The position numbers were made by a program, and so were the translations under genes. The notes beneath the pieces are model-generated. The model was given only the letters and a program-made list of their open reading frames with translations. It did no database searches and was not told where the DNA came from. From the NCBI RefSeq assembly GCF_029623755.1, contig NZ_CP121106.1:2732352-2796351 (forward strand): a stretch of 64,000 bases of DNA, read 5' to 3'. Of this stretch, positions 37,146 through 45,560 are shown piece after piece. Each line of letters opens with the position of its first letter. Position 1 is the first letter of the stretch. The stretch comes from Altererythrobacter sp. CAU 1644 (GTDB lineage Bacteria; Pseudomonadota; Alphaproteobacteria; Sphingomonadales; Sphingomonadaceae).

Positions 37146-38030
37146 ATGAATCGCCGCCTTTTCATTTCGTTACTCGGTACTTGCCTGGCCGCCGCACCCG
37201 CTGCCGCGCAGCAGGACATGGCCGACGTTCAAATCACTGCCGAGGAGATCGCTCCAGGCGTCGCAGTCCTGTTCGGACAGGGCGGCAATATCGGGGTCAG
37301 CCACGGCGAAGGCGGCACAGTGCTGATCGATGACCAGTTCGCGCCATTGTCTGCCAAGATCGAAGCGGCCGTTGCCGGCCTCGGTGCGAATCCCGTCCAC
37401 TATGTGATCAACACCCATTGGCACGGCGACCACACCGGCGGGAACGAGCATTTCGGCAAGGCCGGGGCACATATCTTCGCACACAAGAACGTCCGCAAGC
37501 GCCTTAGCGTCGATCAGCAGCGTGGCGAGCGCGTGATCGCAGCCGCACCGGCAGCCGCGCTGCCGGTCGTGACCTACGACCGCGGGGTCAGGCTTCACCT
37601 CAACGGCGACACGATCGAGGTGATGTTCCTCGGCGGCGGTCACACCGATGGCGACAGCGTGGTGTTCTGGCGCGAGAAGAACGTCGTCCATATGGGCGAT
37701 CTCTATTTCAAGATCGCCGGGTGGCCCTACATCGACACCAATTCGGGCGGCAATGTCGAACGGCTGCTGTTCTCGGTCGATTCAGCGCTGTCACTGATGG
37801 ATGACGAGACCAAGGTCATCCCGGGTCACGGCCCGATGTCGAACAAGGCCGAGTTGATGGCTTATCGCAACGCGATCGGCGAGGCCGTGACGCGGATCAG
37901 GGCACTCAAGCAGTCGGGCAAGACAGTCGAAGAGGCGCAGGCCGCCAAGCCGCTTGAAAGCTTCCAGCGCGGAGAAGGCTTCATCGGCGCCGATGCGTTC
38001 ATCGCCGCGATCTGGGACAGCCTCGACTAG
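37146..38030 (+). CDS. Secreted metallo-beta-lactamase-fold hydrolase
   Basis: A 294-residue protein with a signal peptide (MNRRLFISLLGTCLAAAPAAAQQ) and a metallo-beta-lactamase fold: HWHGDHTGG at 91-99 (zinc ligands His91, His93, Asp95, His96), GGGHTDGDS and PGHGPMS further on. Such periplasmic enzymes act on esters, lactones or thioesters; there is no direct proof of beta-lactam hydrolysis. It follows dnaJ by 70 bp on the same strand, with a hairpin over its ribosome site. Convergent with the patatin gene, overlap 4 bp. Confidence 0.85.
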   Translation: MNRRLFISLLGTCLAAAPAAAQQDMADVQITAEEIAPGVAVLFGQGGNIGVSHGEGGTVLIDDQFAPLSAKIEAAVAGLGANPVHYVINTHWHGDHTGGNEHFGKAGAHIFAHKNVRKRLSVDQQRGERVIAAAPAAALPVVTYDRGVRLHLNGDTIEVMFLGGGHTDGDSVVFWREKNVVHMGDLYFKIAGWPYIDTNSGGNVERLLFSVDSALSLMDDETKVIPGHGPMSNKAELMAYRNAIGEAVTRIRALKQSGKTVEEAQAAKPLESFQRGEGFIGADAFIAAIWDSLD

Positions 38031-40357
38031 TCGGACGCAGCCTCGGCGAACTTGTCCTCGACCTCGCGCCTGAGCTGGTCGATCAGGTGCATCTTGCACC
38101 TGCCGGCCAGGCTTTCCTCGTCGAGGATCGCGAGGAAAAGATCGCGCTTGAACTGACGGCACGATTCCTCGGGCAACTTTTCGTCGAGCGTGGAGCAGAC
38201 GAGGTCGACCATGCGTTCGGCTCCGTGAAGCCTGCCCCACAAGTAATCGTTTTCGCGATAGGCGCGGCTGAAGAACGCACCGAAATTGTAGAACTCGATC
38301 CCGCGCAGCGTGGCCCGCGTTCCCCCTTCGCGGATCGAGCGGGCGTCGTCGGGCGAGATGCGATCGACCTTGATCGGATCGTATTCGCTCAGGTCCTCGT
38401 TGCGCAGCAGCGGCAGGGTGGCGATGTCATAGAACGGGAAGCCAAGATAGGTCAGCAGCATCCGCCGCTTGAGGTTCTTGGGCATCTGGTCGAGCGCTTC
38501 CGACAGCATCCGTTCGGCGCGTTCGTCGGTCTCCGGCAGCAATCGGGTTCTCGACAGGTGGTCGAGCAGCGATCCGGGATCGGCAAGGACGTTGGCGGCT
38601 AGCGCAGGGAATTCCGGGCCAAGCCCGTCGATCCCCTCATGCTGAAAATAGACCCCGAGTATCTCGTAGATTGCCTCGCGCGCGACATCGAGCGCTGGGT
38701 CCGAAATCTCGGGATCGTTTTCCCAATCGCGCGCCAGCCTCCGTGTCAGCAACCGCAGGCGCCGGATACGGAACCCGATGTCGTGCGCCCGGAAGAAACC
38801 GATCGCAGCCTCGCTAGCGCCTCCGCTCGGATCGGACAGGCTCGCCAATCCGCGCCGGTCGAGTTCCGCCCGCAAGACGTCCTCGATGGCCGCAGGATCG
38901 GGCAGCCCAAGCTCGGGCGCCGCTTCGAACGCGAGCAACGCGAGGTGCTCGATAATGCCGTTATACTTCGATTGCGCGTAGGAGTGGTAGGCGAACCCCG
39001 CCAGATCAGCCGCGGCCTGTTGCGCCTTCGCGCGCCAGGCGTGCAGCCGCTTGGGGGTAGGGCGATCGAGAAACAGGGTTCTGCCGAACAGTTTCTCGAC
39101 CGCGCGTTCGACCTCGGGACGAAGCGCAGAAACCATACGCCGCAATCGTTCGGCGTCGCGCGACTGTTGCTCCAGCGCTTCGAGGTTGTCGCGGATTGGC
39201 TGTTCGCGCGGAATGATCGAGATCGAGCCGAAGATCGCGCTGAAGAAACCGACGGTACGGTCCTCTTCCTCGCGTTCCGATCCAAAGCGGTCGGGACGGG
39301 GATCGATATAGACAAAACGCCGGTCCACCTCGCGCTGGGCAGGCCGCCCTTCGAGCGCATCGATGGCTTCGCCGAACGGCTTGTTCACCAGCACCGATCC
39401 GTCGATCAGCGAGACGCGCTCCACCGAGCCATCGCGGACATGGACGGGCATGATCCGCTGGAGGAAATGCGCGCGATTGTCCCATTGGTGATCGTGGCGA
39501 AGGGCCAGGCGGTCGATCTCGCGCACCTGTAGCGGGGGAAAGGCGCCGGGGAAGCTGGCCGTTGCCCGCGCGGCAAATGTCAGCTCGAGCGGATCGGCCA
39601 GGTCGATATCGGCCGTCCCGGGCGCAACCGAGTGAAATCCCACTGGCATGCGGTGCTCGCTTTCCTGGACCACCGCCGGCGAATGCAAGCGCAGGAGCTC
39701 GAGGTGCCCGTGATAATCGGTCGTGGTGACGAACAGGTCGATCGGATGACCCGGCGGCAGGAGCGGAGGCTCGATCTTTCCGTCCCCCATGGCCGAGAAA
39801 GCATTGAACAACAGCCCCGAAAAATTGTCGCCGGAAAACGGAGGCTGGAACCACCGCCCGCGGACGAAGCGCGAAACCTTGTGGCGCACCTCGGCTCGCG
39901 TTTCGGGCGCAACGCTTTCACTCACCGCATTGCCGGGGCGGGTGAACAGCCACCAGGCGATCGGCTGCGCCCAGAACTTGGCAAAGCGCCACATCGGTCG
40001 CGCATCGGGATCGAGCAGTTTGTCGACATCCGCACCTTCGAGCCAAAGATCGGTTAGCGGCTCGAGCGAGTGTCCGGAATGGATCGCCTGCGCGAGGAAG
40101 ATCGCATTGATTCCGCCCGCGCTCGAACCGGTGAGAATGTCGGGTAGCACACGCAGGCGCAGCACCTGTTCGTTCTCGATATGCCTGAGCAGATCGCAAT
40201 AGATTCGTTCGACCGGTGAATCGGGCGCTCGGCCCGCATGGAAATCGCGGCTTGCGCGCGCGAGCTGCCAGATCTCCTTCGTAACCCCATGCATGTACAC
40301 GGCGAGGCTGACACCGCCGTAACAGACCAGGGCGAGACGAAGTTCCTTTTGCCGCAT
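38027..40357 (-). CDS. Patatin-like phospholipase (with DUF3376-like tail)
   Basis: A 776-residue cytoplasmic lipase-like protein. The patatin dyad is Ser79 in GSSAGG and Asp319 in LIDGSVL; VCYGGVSLAVYMHG is the oxyanion/glycine region. A long C-terminal part (about 400 residues, helical, charged) corresponds to the DUF3376 region of this subfamily. A phospholipase or acyl hydrolase reaction is inferred. Divergent from radA, with the 70-bp gap holding a perfect palindrome. Confidence 0.88.
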   Translation of the reverse strand: MRQKELRLALVCYGGVSLAVYMHGVTKEIWQLARASRDFHAGRAPDSPVERIYCDLLRHIENEQVLRLRVLPDILTGSSAGGINAIFLAQAIHSGHSLEPLTDLWLEGADVDKLLDPDARPMWRFAKFWAQPIAWWLFTRPGNAVSESVAPETRAEVRHKVSRFVRGRWFQPPFSGDNFSGLLFNAFSAMGDGKIEPPLLPPGHPIDLFVTTTDYHGHLELLRLHSPAVVQESEHRMPVGFHSVAPGTADIDLADPLELTFAARATASFPGAFPPLQVREIDRLALRHDHQWDNRAHFLQRIMPVHVRDGSVERVSLIDGSVLVNKPFGEAIDALEGRPAQREVDRRFVYIDPRPDRFGSEREEEDRTVGFFSAIFGSISIIPREQPIRDNLEALEQQSRDAERLRRMVSALRPEVERAVEKLFGRTLFLDRPTPKRLHAWRAKAQQAAADLAGFAYHSYAQSKYNGIIEHLALLAFEAAPELGLPDPAAIEDVLRAELDRRGLASLSDPSGGASEAAIGFFRAHDIGFRIRRLRLLTRRLARDWENDPEISDPALDVAREAIYEILGVYFQHEGIDGLGPEFPALAANVLADPGSLLDHLSRTRLLPETDERAERMLSEALDQMPKNLKRRMLLTYLGFPFYDIATLPLLRNEDLSEYDPIKVDRISPDDARSIREGGTRATLRGIEFYNFGAFFSRAYRENDYLWGRLHGAERMVDLVCSTLDEKLPEESCRQFKRDLFLAILDEESLAGRCKMHLIDQLRREVEDKFAEAASD

Positions 40358-40384
40358 ATGGGGATAGTGCAGGCTTGCCCTTGT

Positions 40385-40400
40385 GAACGCAATTGCGTTC
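40385..40400. promoter_or_regulatory. Perfect 16-bp palindrome upstream of radA
   Basis: GAACGCAATTGCGTTC is a perfect 16-bp inverted repeat in the patatin-radA gap, 27 bp before the radA ATG. TTGTGA (40381) and TCACAA (40401) flank it as a second, slightly offset inverted repeat. The alphaproteobacterial LexA box is a direct repeat (GTTC-N7-GTTC), so this is not a clear LexA site. A dimeric repressor site is possible. Confidence 0.55.
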
Positions 40401-40427
40401 TCACAATGTTCTGTTTATCGAATCTCC

Positions 40428-41795
40428 ATGGCCAAGCCCAAGAAACGCTATATCTGCCAGGCATGCGGCAGCGTCAGCCACCGCTGGCAGGGGCAATGTC
40501 CCGACTGCGCGGAATGGAACACGCTGGCGGAAGATGCTCCCGCCACGGTCTTTTCACAGAAGCATGACTTGTCGAGCGGGGGCAGGGCGGTCGACTTCGT
40601 CTCGCTCAACGAGCCTTCCGAACTGCCTGTGCGCCGTAGCACCGGGCTGGCGGAGTTCGATCGCGCGCTGGGCGGCGGATTGGTGCCCGGCTCTGCGGTA
40701 TTGATGGGCGGCGACCCCGGGATCGGGAAATCGACCTTGCTGCTGCAGACCGCGGCCAGAATCGCGCGGGACGGGGGCGATGTGGTTTATGTCAGCGGCG
40801 AGGAAGCTTCAGGACAGGTGCGAATGCGCGCTTCGCGCCTTGGGCTCGCCGATGCGCCAGTCAGGCTCGCGGCAGAAACCTCGGTTCGCAATATCCTCAC
40901 GACGCTCGGCCAGATGGCCCCGCCGACCCTGCTGGTGGTCGATTCGATTCAGACCATGCATTCGGACACGATCGAAGGGGCGCCAGGAACGGTCAGCCAG
41001 GTGCGCGGCTGCGCGTTCGAACTGATCCGTTATGCCAAGGAAAACGGTGTCGCGTTGGTGCTGGTCGGCCATGTCACCAAGGACGGCAGCATCGCCGGCC
41101 CCCGCGTCCTCGAACATATGGTCGATGTGGTGATGAGCTTCGAGGGAGAGCGCAGTCACCAGTACCGCATCCTGCGCGCGCTCAAGAATCGCTTCGGCGC
41201 GGTCGACGAGATCGGCGTCTTCTCGATGGCGCACGAGGGGCTGGAGGAGGTAGCGAACCCTTCGATGCTGTTCCTTTCGGGGCGCGACCAACCCATGGCG
41301 GGCAGCTCGGTCTTCCCGGCACTGGAAGGTACCCGCCCGGTGCTGGTCGAGATTCAGGCGTTGATCGTCCGACTGCAATCTGGGGCCACGCCGCGCCGCT
41401 CGGTGGTCGGTTGGGAGAGCAGTCGCCTCGCCATGCTGCTGGCCGTGCTGGAATCGCGCTGCGGGCTCAACTTTAGCTCCGCCGAAGTCTATCTCAATAT
41501 TGCTGGCGGCTATCGCCTGTCCGATCCGGCGGCCGACCTGGCCGTCGCCGCTGCGCTCGTTTCGGCTCTCGCCGACAGGCCCCTGCCTGCACAAAGCATT
41601 TGGTTCGGCGAAGTGTCCCTGGCGGGCGAGGTTCGGCCGGTTTCGCACGGCGGCCTGCGCCTGAAAGAGGCCGATAAGCTGGGATTTTCCCTCGGATTCG
41701 GTCCGTCGGAAACCAAGAACAGTTCGCCTAAGTTAAGATTCGAAGGCGTAAGCCAGCTTTCGAACCTCGTTGACCGAGTGATGGCGAGCACGTAA
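40428..41795 (+). CDS. radA: DNA repair protein RadA (Sms)
   Basis: A 455-residue RecA-like ATPase that helps process recombination intermediates. An N-terminal zinc finger (CQACG...CPDCAEW), Walker A GGDPGIGKST, Walker B LLVVDSIQTM, the RadA-specific KNRFG motif, and the C-terminal Lon-protease-like domain (SSAEVYLNIAGGYRLSDPAADLAVAAALVSAL) are all visible. ATG 40428 is chosen; an in-frame ATG at 40383 lies in the palindrome. CvpA and IscU-like genes follow closely. Confidence 0.96.
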   Translation: MAKPKKRYICQACGSVSHRWQGQCPDCAEWNTLAEDAPATVFSQKHDLSSGGRAVDFVSLNEPSELPVRRSTGLAEFDRALGGGLVPGSAVLMGGDPGIGKSTLLLQTAARIARDGGDVVYVSGEEASGQVRMRASRLGLADAPVRLAAETSVRNILTTLGQMAPPTLLVVDSIQTMHSDTIEGAPGTVSQVRGCAFELIRYAKENGVALVLVGHVTKDGSIAGPRVLEHMVDVVMSFEGERSHQYRILRALKNRFGAVDEIGVFSMAHEGLEEVANPSMLFLSGRDQPMAGSSVFPALEGTRPVLVEIQALIVRLQSGATPRRSVVGWESSRLAMLLAVLESRCGLNFSSAEVYLNIAGGYRLSDPAADLAVAAALVSALADRPLPAQSIWFGEVSLAGEVRPVSHGGLRLKEADKLGFSLGFGPSETKNSSPKLRFEGVSQLSNLVDRVMAST

Positions 41796-41819
41796 CGGGC
41801 GGTCGAGGACGGGATCGCG

Positions 41820-42347
41820 ATGACAGGTTTCGATATCATTGTGCTGATTATCGTCGGCGTGGCAGCCGTCGGCGGTTTCCTGCGCGGATTGGTGCAGGAA
41901 GTCCTGTCGCTGGCGGCCTGGGTGCTCGCGGCGTTTGCGATCTATTACCTGCACACACCGCTTACCGACGGGCTCAAGGAGTATCTCGATACCGAGCCGA
42001 CAACTTCGATCCTCGCTTTCGCGCTGCTCTTGCTGATCCCCTATGCAGCGATGAAGGTCATCGCCAACAATGTCGGCCAGGCTTCGCGCAATTCGATCCT
42101 CGGCCCGATCGACCGCATTCTCGGCTTTGGCTTCGGCCTGCTCAAAGGGGCGCTGATCGTGGTAATGGGCTTCTCCGTGCTGGTCCTCGGCTATGACACG
42201 GTCTGGGGTATCGAGGGACGCCCGGGCTGGATAACATCGGCCCGCACCTACCCCTTCGTCGACGCAAGTTCGCGTGATCTCGTGCAGATCGTCGCAGAGC
42301 GCCGCGCACGATTGAAGGAAGAGGCAGAGGCGGAAGCCGCAGAATGA
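41820..42347 (+). CDS. CvpA family inner-membrane protein
   Basis: A 175-residue protein with four hydrophobic segments and the CvpA start FDIIVLIIVGVAAVGGFLRGLVQEVLSLAAWV, required for colicin V production in E. coli, with broader but unclear roles. 24 bp after radA; its stop overlaps the IscU-like gene (ATGA). Confidence 0.9.
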   Translation: MTGFDIIVLIIVGVAAVGGFLRGLVQEVLSLAAWVLAAFAIYYLHTPLTDGLKEYLDTEPTTSILAFALLLLIPYAAMKVIANNVGQASRNSILGPIDRILGFGFGLLKGALIVVMGFSVLVLGYDTVWGIEGRPGWITSARTYPFVDASSRDLVQIVAERRARLKEEAEAEAAE

Positions 42348-42784
42348 TCGATACAGGGCTGTCCCGGCTCTACTCCCCCGAACTGTTGGCCCTGGCGACG
42401 GAGCTCTACAGGTTTCCTCTGTCGGATGACCTTCTGCAACGCGCTTCGGGCCGTTCCCGCACCTGCGGCAGCACCATCGATATCGGCCTTGCGACCGACG
42501 CAGGCGGCCGGATCGAGCGTATCGGAATGAGGATCTCGGCCTGTGCTGTCGGCCAGGCTTCCTGCGCTTTGCTGGCGCGCGAAGCTGCGGGCGTATCCTC
42601 GCAAGAGATCTCGGAAACGCGCGACGGCCTGGTCGACTGGCTCGATGGGAAGCGCGAACTGCCCGACTGGCCCGGGCTTGCAGCGCTTGCGCCGGCGCGA
42701 GGTCTGACGGGCCGTCACGGCGCAATCCTCCTGCCGTGGAATGCCGCAGTCGAGGCGCTTTCCAACGCTCCAGCCAGCAGCTAG
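42344..42784 (+). CDS. IscU-like iron-sulfur scaffold, degenerate (one Cys ligand replaced)
   Basis: A 146-residue protein with the IscU/NifU-N fold. Cys41 (RTCGST) and Cys67 (ISACAVGQAS) match the first two cluster ligands, but the third is replaced: in GRHGAILLPW, aligned on Arg124 and Trp132 with the canonical RxxC...W, position 127 is Ala. The Asp following the first CG is Ser43 too. So cluster assembly by the standard route is doubtful. The protein is kept in-frame and coupled to the CvpA gene by ATGA, so it is functional in some way. Annotated elsewhere as iron-sulfur scaffold. Confidence 0.75.
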   Translation: MIDTGLSRLYSPELLALATELYRFPLSDDLLQRASGRSRTCGSTIDIGLATDAGGRIERIGMRISACAVGQASCALLAREAAGVSSQEISETRDGLVDWLDGKRELPDWPGLAALAPARGLTGRHGAILLPWNAAVEALSNAPASS

Positions 42785-42822
42785 AGCAAGCTGCGGAAGT
42801 TCAAGGGGAGGTACGCCGGGCG

Positions 42823-44460
42823 ATGACCGATGTCGCAAAACCAGCCATGCGTGAGCCGAGCGAGAAGGAAATCCGGCTCGTTATCGGCGCCAGCAGCGCC
42901 GGGACCGTGTTCGAGTGGTACGACTTCTTCATCTACGGCACGCTAGCCTACATCCTGAAGGACGCCTTCTACGATGTAGACAATGACACGCTTGGGCTCC
43001 TGCTGGTCTGGTCGACCTTCGCCGTCGGCTTTGCCTTCCGCCCGATCGGGGCGATCCTGTTCGGCTTCCTTGGCGACAAGCTGGGGCGGAAATACACCTT
43101 CCTCGTCACCGTAACCCTGATGGGCATTGCCACCGCGGGGGTCGGCTTCATTCCCACAGTCGATTCCATCGGCATAGCCGCGCCGATCATTGTGATCCTT
43201 CTACGCGTGATCCAGGGCCTCGCCCTTGGCGGCGAATATGGCGGCGCAGCCATCTACGTGGCCGAGCATGCCCCACCGGAAAAGCGCGGCTTTTACACCA
43301 GCTTCATCCAGGCGAGCGTGGCGGGCGGCTTCGTGCTGTCGATCGCCGTGGTGCTCGCCTGTCGCTGGCTGATCCCGGCGGACGACTTTGCCGACTGGGG
43401 CTGGCGCGTCCCATTCCTGCTCTCGATCATCCTGCTGGTCATCTCGCTGTGGATGCGCCTGATGCTGTCCGAAAGCCCAGTGTTCCAGGCGATGAAGGAA
43501 GAGGGCGAGATCTCGGGAAATCCATTCATCGAGAGCTTTACCTATCCCGGTAACAAGAAGCGTATCTTCGTCGCCCTGTTCGGCGTGACGGGAATCCTCA
43601 CGACCATCTGGTACACCGCGTTCTTTTCCGGAATGAGCTTCCTGCGCGGGCCGATGCACGTCGACGATTTGACCGTCGAGATCATCCTGTTCGTCTCCGG
43701 CCTCATCGCGATGAGTTTCTACCTCATCATCGGCAAGTGGTCCGACCGCGTTGGGCGCAAGAAGCCGATCATGATCGGCGCCGTTTTGACGCTGTTCCTC
43801 CTGTTCCCGGCATTCTGGGGGCTGGGGAGCCTCGCCAATCCAGGTCTTGCCGATGCGGCGGAAGTGACGCCCGTCAGGATCGAAGGGCCGCAGTGTACGA
43901 CCGATCCCTTCGCAGAACTTTTCGACCGCGAGCAGACCCAATGCGGCAAGGTGCTCGAGGTGTTGACCGCGTCGGGCGTATCCTACGACGTGGCCGATGG
44001 CGACGAACTGCGAGTAACGGTCGGCAGCGAAGAAATCGGGCTCGAACCGGCATGGTTCGAAGATGGCGCCGCACGGCGTGAGGGCCTGCGCGCAGCGCTC
44101 AGCGAATATGGATTCGATTTCTCCAAGCAGCAGCCAGGCATGGCCAGCCTGCTGGGGATCGTCGGCATCCTGCTCGGATTGGGGATGTTGTCGGCACTCA
44201 CCTATGGTTCGGTTGCGGCTTTGCTGAGCGAGATGTTCCCACCCAAGATCCGCTACAGCTCGATGTCGATCCCCTACCATATTGGCGCGGGCTACCTCGG
44301 CGGATTCCTGCCGCTGATTGCGGGCGTGATCGTGGCGAGCACCGGCAATATCTATTCGGGGCTGTGGTACACCTGGATTGTCGTGGCATTCGGCATCATC
44401 GTCGCCTGGTGGGGCCTGCCGGATGGTCCGCCGCGTGATTTTTCCGACGATGCCGGATAA
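42823..44460 (+). CDS. MHS-family MFS transporter with a periplasmic insert
   Basis: A 545-residue metabolite:H+ symporter-type MFS protein. GTVFEWYDFFIYGTLA in helix 1, LGDKLGRKYTF (loop 2-3 motif) and LALGGEYGGAA in helix 5 are the ProP/ShiA-group marks. Between helix 9 and 10 lies an extra ~105-residue hydrophilic segment (about 335-438) with two cysteines (Cys358, Cys374), predicted to be periplasmic; I recall a similar insert in related transporters. The substrate is unknown. A GGGGAG site lies about 13 nt before ATG 42823. The 3' end overlaps the start of alr by 11 bp. Confidence 0.87.
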   Translation: MTDVAKPAMREPSEKEIRLVIGASSAGTVFEWYDFFIYGTLAYILKDAFYDVDNDTLGLLLVWSTFAVGFAFRPIGAILFGFLGDKLGRKYTFLVTVTLMGIATAGVGFIPTVDSIGIAAPIIVILLRVIQGLALGGEYGGAAIYVAEHAPPEKRGFYTSFIQASVAGGFVLSIAVVLACRWLIPADDFADWGWRVPFLLSIILLVISLWMRLMLSESPVFQAMKEEGEISGNPFIESFTYPGNKKRIFVALFGVTGILTTIWYTAFFSGMSFLRGPMHVDDLTVEIILFVSGLIAMSFYLIIGKWSDRVGRKKPIMIGAVLTLFLLFPAFWGLGSLANPGLADAAEVTPVRIEGPQCTTDPFAELFDREQTQCGKVLEVLTASGVSYDVADGDELRVTVGSEEIGLEPAWFEDGAARREGLRAALSEYGFDFSKQQPGMASLLGIVGILLGLGMLSALTYGSVAALLSEMFPPKIRYSSMSIPYHIGAGYLGGFLPLIAGVIVASTGNIYSGLWYTWIVVAFGIIVAWWGLPDGPPRDFSDDAG

Positions 44461-45490
44461 ACCTTCGCCGACCCTTCGGCTGGCAATCGACAAGGACGCG
44501 CTGGCACACAACTGGCGCGCCCTCGATCGCATGTCCGGTGCCGCAAATGCAGGCGCAGCGGTCAAGGCCGATTGCTATGGACTGGGCGTCGATTCCTGTG
44601 TCCCGGTGCTGCGCGATGCCGGGGCCAAGCAGTTCTTTGTCGCCCATTGGAGCGAGGTCGAGGCAGTCGCGCGCCACGTACCGGCGGCCAGCATTTCGGT
44701 GCTCCACGGCACAGTCAAACCTGACGATGCCACATTCGCCCGTGCGACCGGGGTCATCCCGATCATTAACTCGCTCCATCAGGCGCAGGTCTGGCTCGAA
44801 GCCGGGGGAGGGCCGTGCCACCTGATGGTCGACACCGGCATCAACCGGCTCGGCCTGAGCATGCACGAGGTGGGCGATCCGTTGATAGGGCACCTCGAGA
44901 TCGACGTGCTGATGTCGCACCTCGCCTGTGCCGATGAAGACTCGGCCATGAATGGCGAGCAGCTTGCAGCATTTCGCGCGATCATTCCGACTGTCCGGCA
45001 TAAATCCGTCAGCTTCGCGAACAGCGCCGGGATCGCACTGGGGAGCGACTATCATTTCGATCTCACTCGCCCGGGCCTGTCGCTCTACGGCGGCATCCCG
45101 CGCGCGGAGCTGGAAGGCGAAATCCGCCAGGTCGCCATGCCGCAAGCTGCCATCATTCAGACCCGCAGGCTCGCTGCGGGAGATCGAGTCGGTTACAATG
45201 CGACCTTTACCGCTTCCTCTGCGATGCCGGTCGGTGTGGTCTCGCTGGGCTACGCCGATGGCTTCCTGCGGAGCTGGGCAGGGGGCCATTTGCTGCACGG
45301 CAATGCTGCGCTGCCGATTCTCGGAAAGGTGTCGATGGACATGATCGTCGTCGATCTTTCGCAGGCTCCCGATCTGCGCGAAGGCGACTGGGTCGACGTG
45401 CCCTATTTCCTGCCCGATGCTGCGCAGCAAACCTCTCTCGGACAATATGAATTGCTGACAATACTGGGTTCGCGACTGAAGGCTCGCTAG
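44450..45490 (+). CDS. alr: Alanine racemase
   Basis: A 346-residue PLP racemase that makes D-alanine for peptidoglycan. The PLP lysine is Lys39 in AVKADCYGLG, and the second catalytic Tyr lies in RVGYNATF. The C-terminal beta domain with SVGLGYADGF-like VSLGYADGFLRSW and GKVSMDMIVVDLS is present. The ATG overlaps the end of the MHS transporter gene by 11 bp, so the transporter and racemase are translationally linked; the transporter's substrate may be an amino acid, but this is inference. Confidence 0.94.
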   Translation: MPDKPSPTLRLAIDKDALAHNWRALDRMSGAANAGAAVKADCYGLGVDSCVPVLRDAGAKQFFVAHWSEVEAVARHVPAASISVLHGTVKPDDATFARATGVIPIINSLHQAQVWLEAGGGPCHLMVDTGINRLGLSMHEVGDPLIGHLEIDVLMSHLACADEDSAMNGEQLAAFRAIIPTVRHKSVSFANSAGIALGSDYHFDLTRPGLSLYGGIPRAELEGEIRQVAMPQAAIIQTRRLAAGDRVGYNATFTASSAMPVGVVSLGYADGFLRSWAGGHLLHGNAALPILGKVSMDMIVVDLSQAPDLREGDWVDVPYFLPDAAQQTSLGQYELLTILGSRLKAR

Positions 45491-45492
45491 GC

Positions 45493-45548
45493 CGATGTTG
45501 CACCGCAGCTTGTGCGGGTGCTAAGTGCAATAACGCAACTGCAACAGG
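45493..45548. promoter_or_regulatory. TGC-rich region before phaR (possible PhaR operator)
   Basis: The gap between alr and phaR holds several TGC/GCA triplets (TGTTGCACCGCAG and GTGCAATAACGCAACTGCAACA). PhaR repressors of other alphaproteobacteria bind TGC/GCA-rich sites and control their own gene. Suggestive only. Confidence 0.3.
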
Positions 45549-45560
45549 ACGCCCCGATTG

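Noticed and set aside
40385..40400. LexA (SOS) box
   Set aside because: The alphaproteobacterial LexA site is a direct repeat GTTC-N7-GTTC; the palindrome has GAAC-N8-GTTC, which also differs from the Gram-positive GAAC-N4-GTTC. Kept only as an unassigned palindrome.
43201..44565. 454-codon minus-strand frame opposite the MHS transporter
   Set aside because: Charged His/Arg/Gln-rich shadow without domain features.
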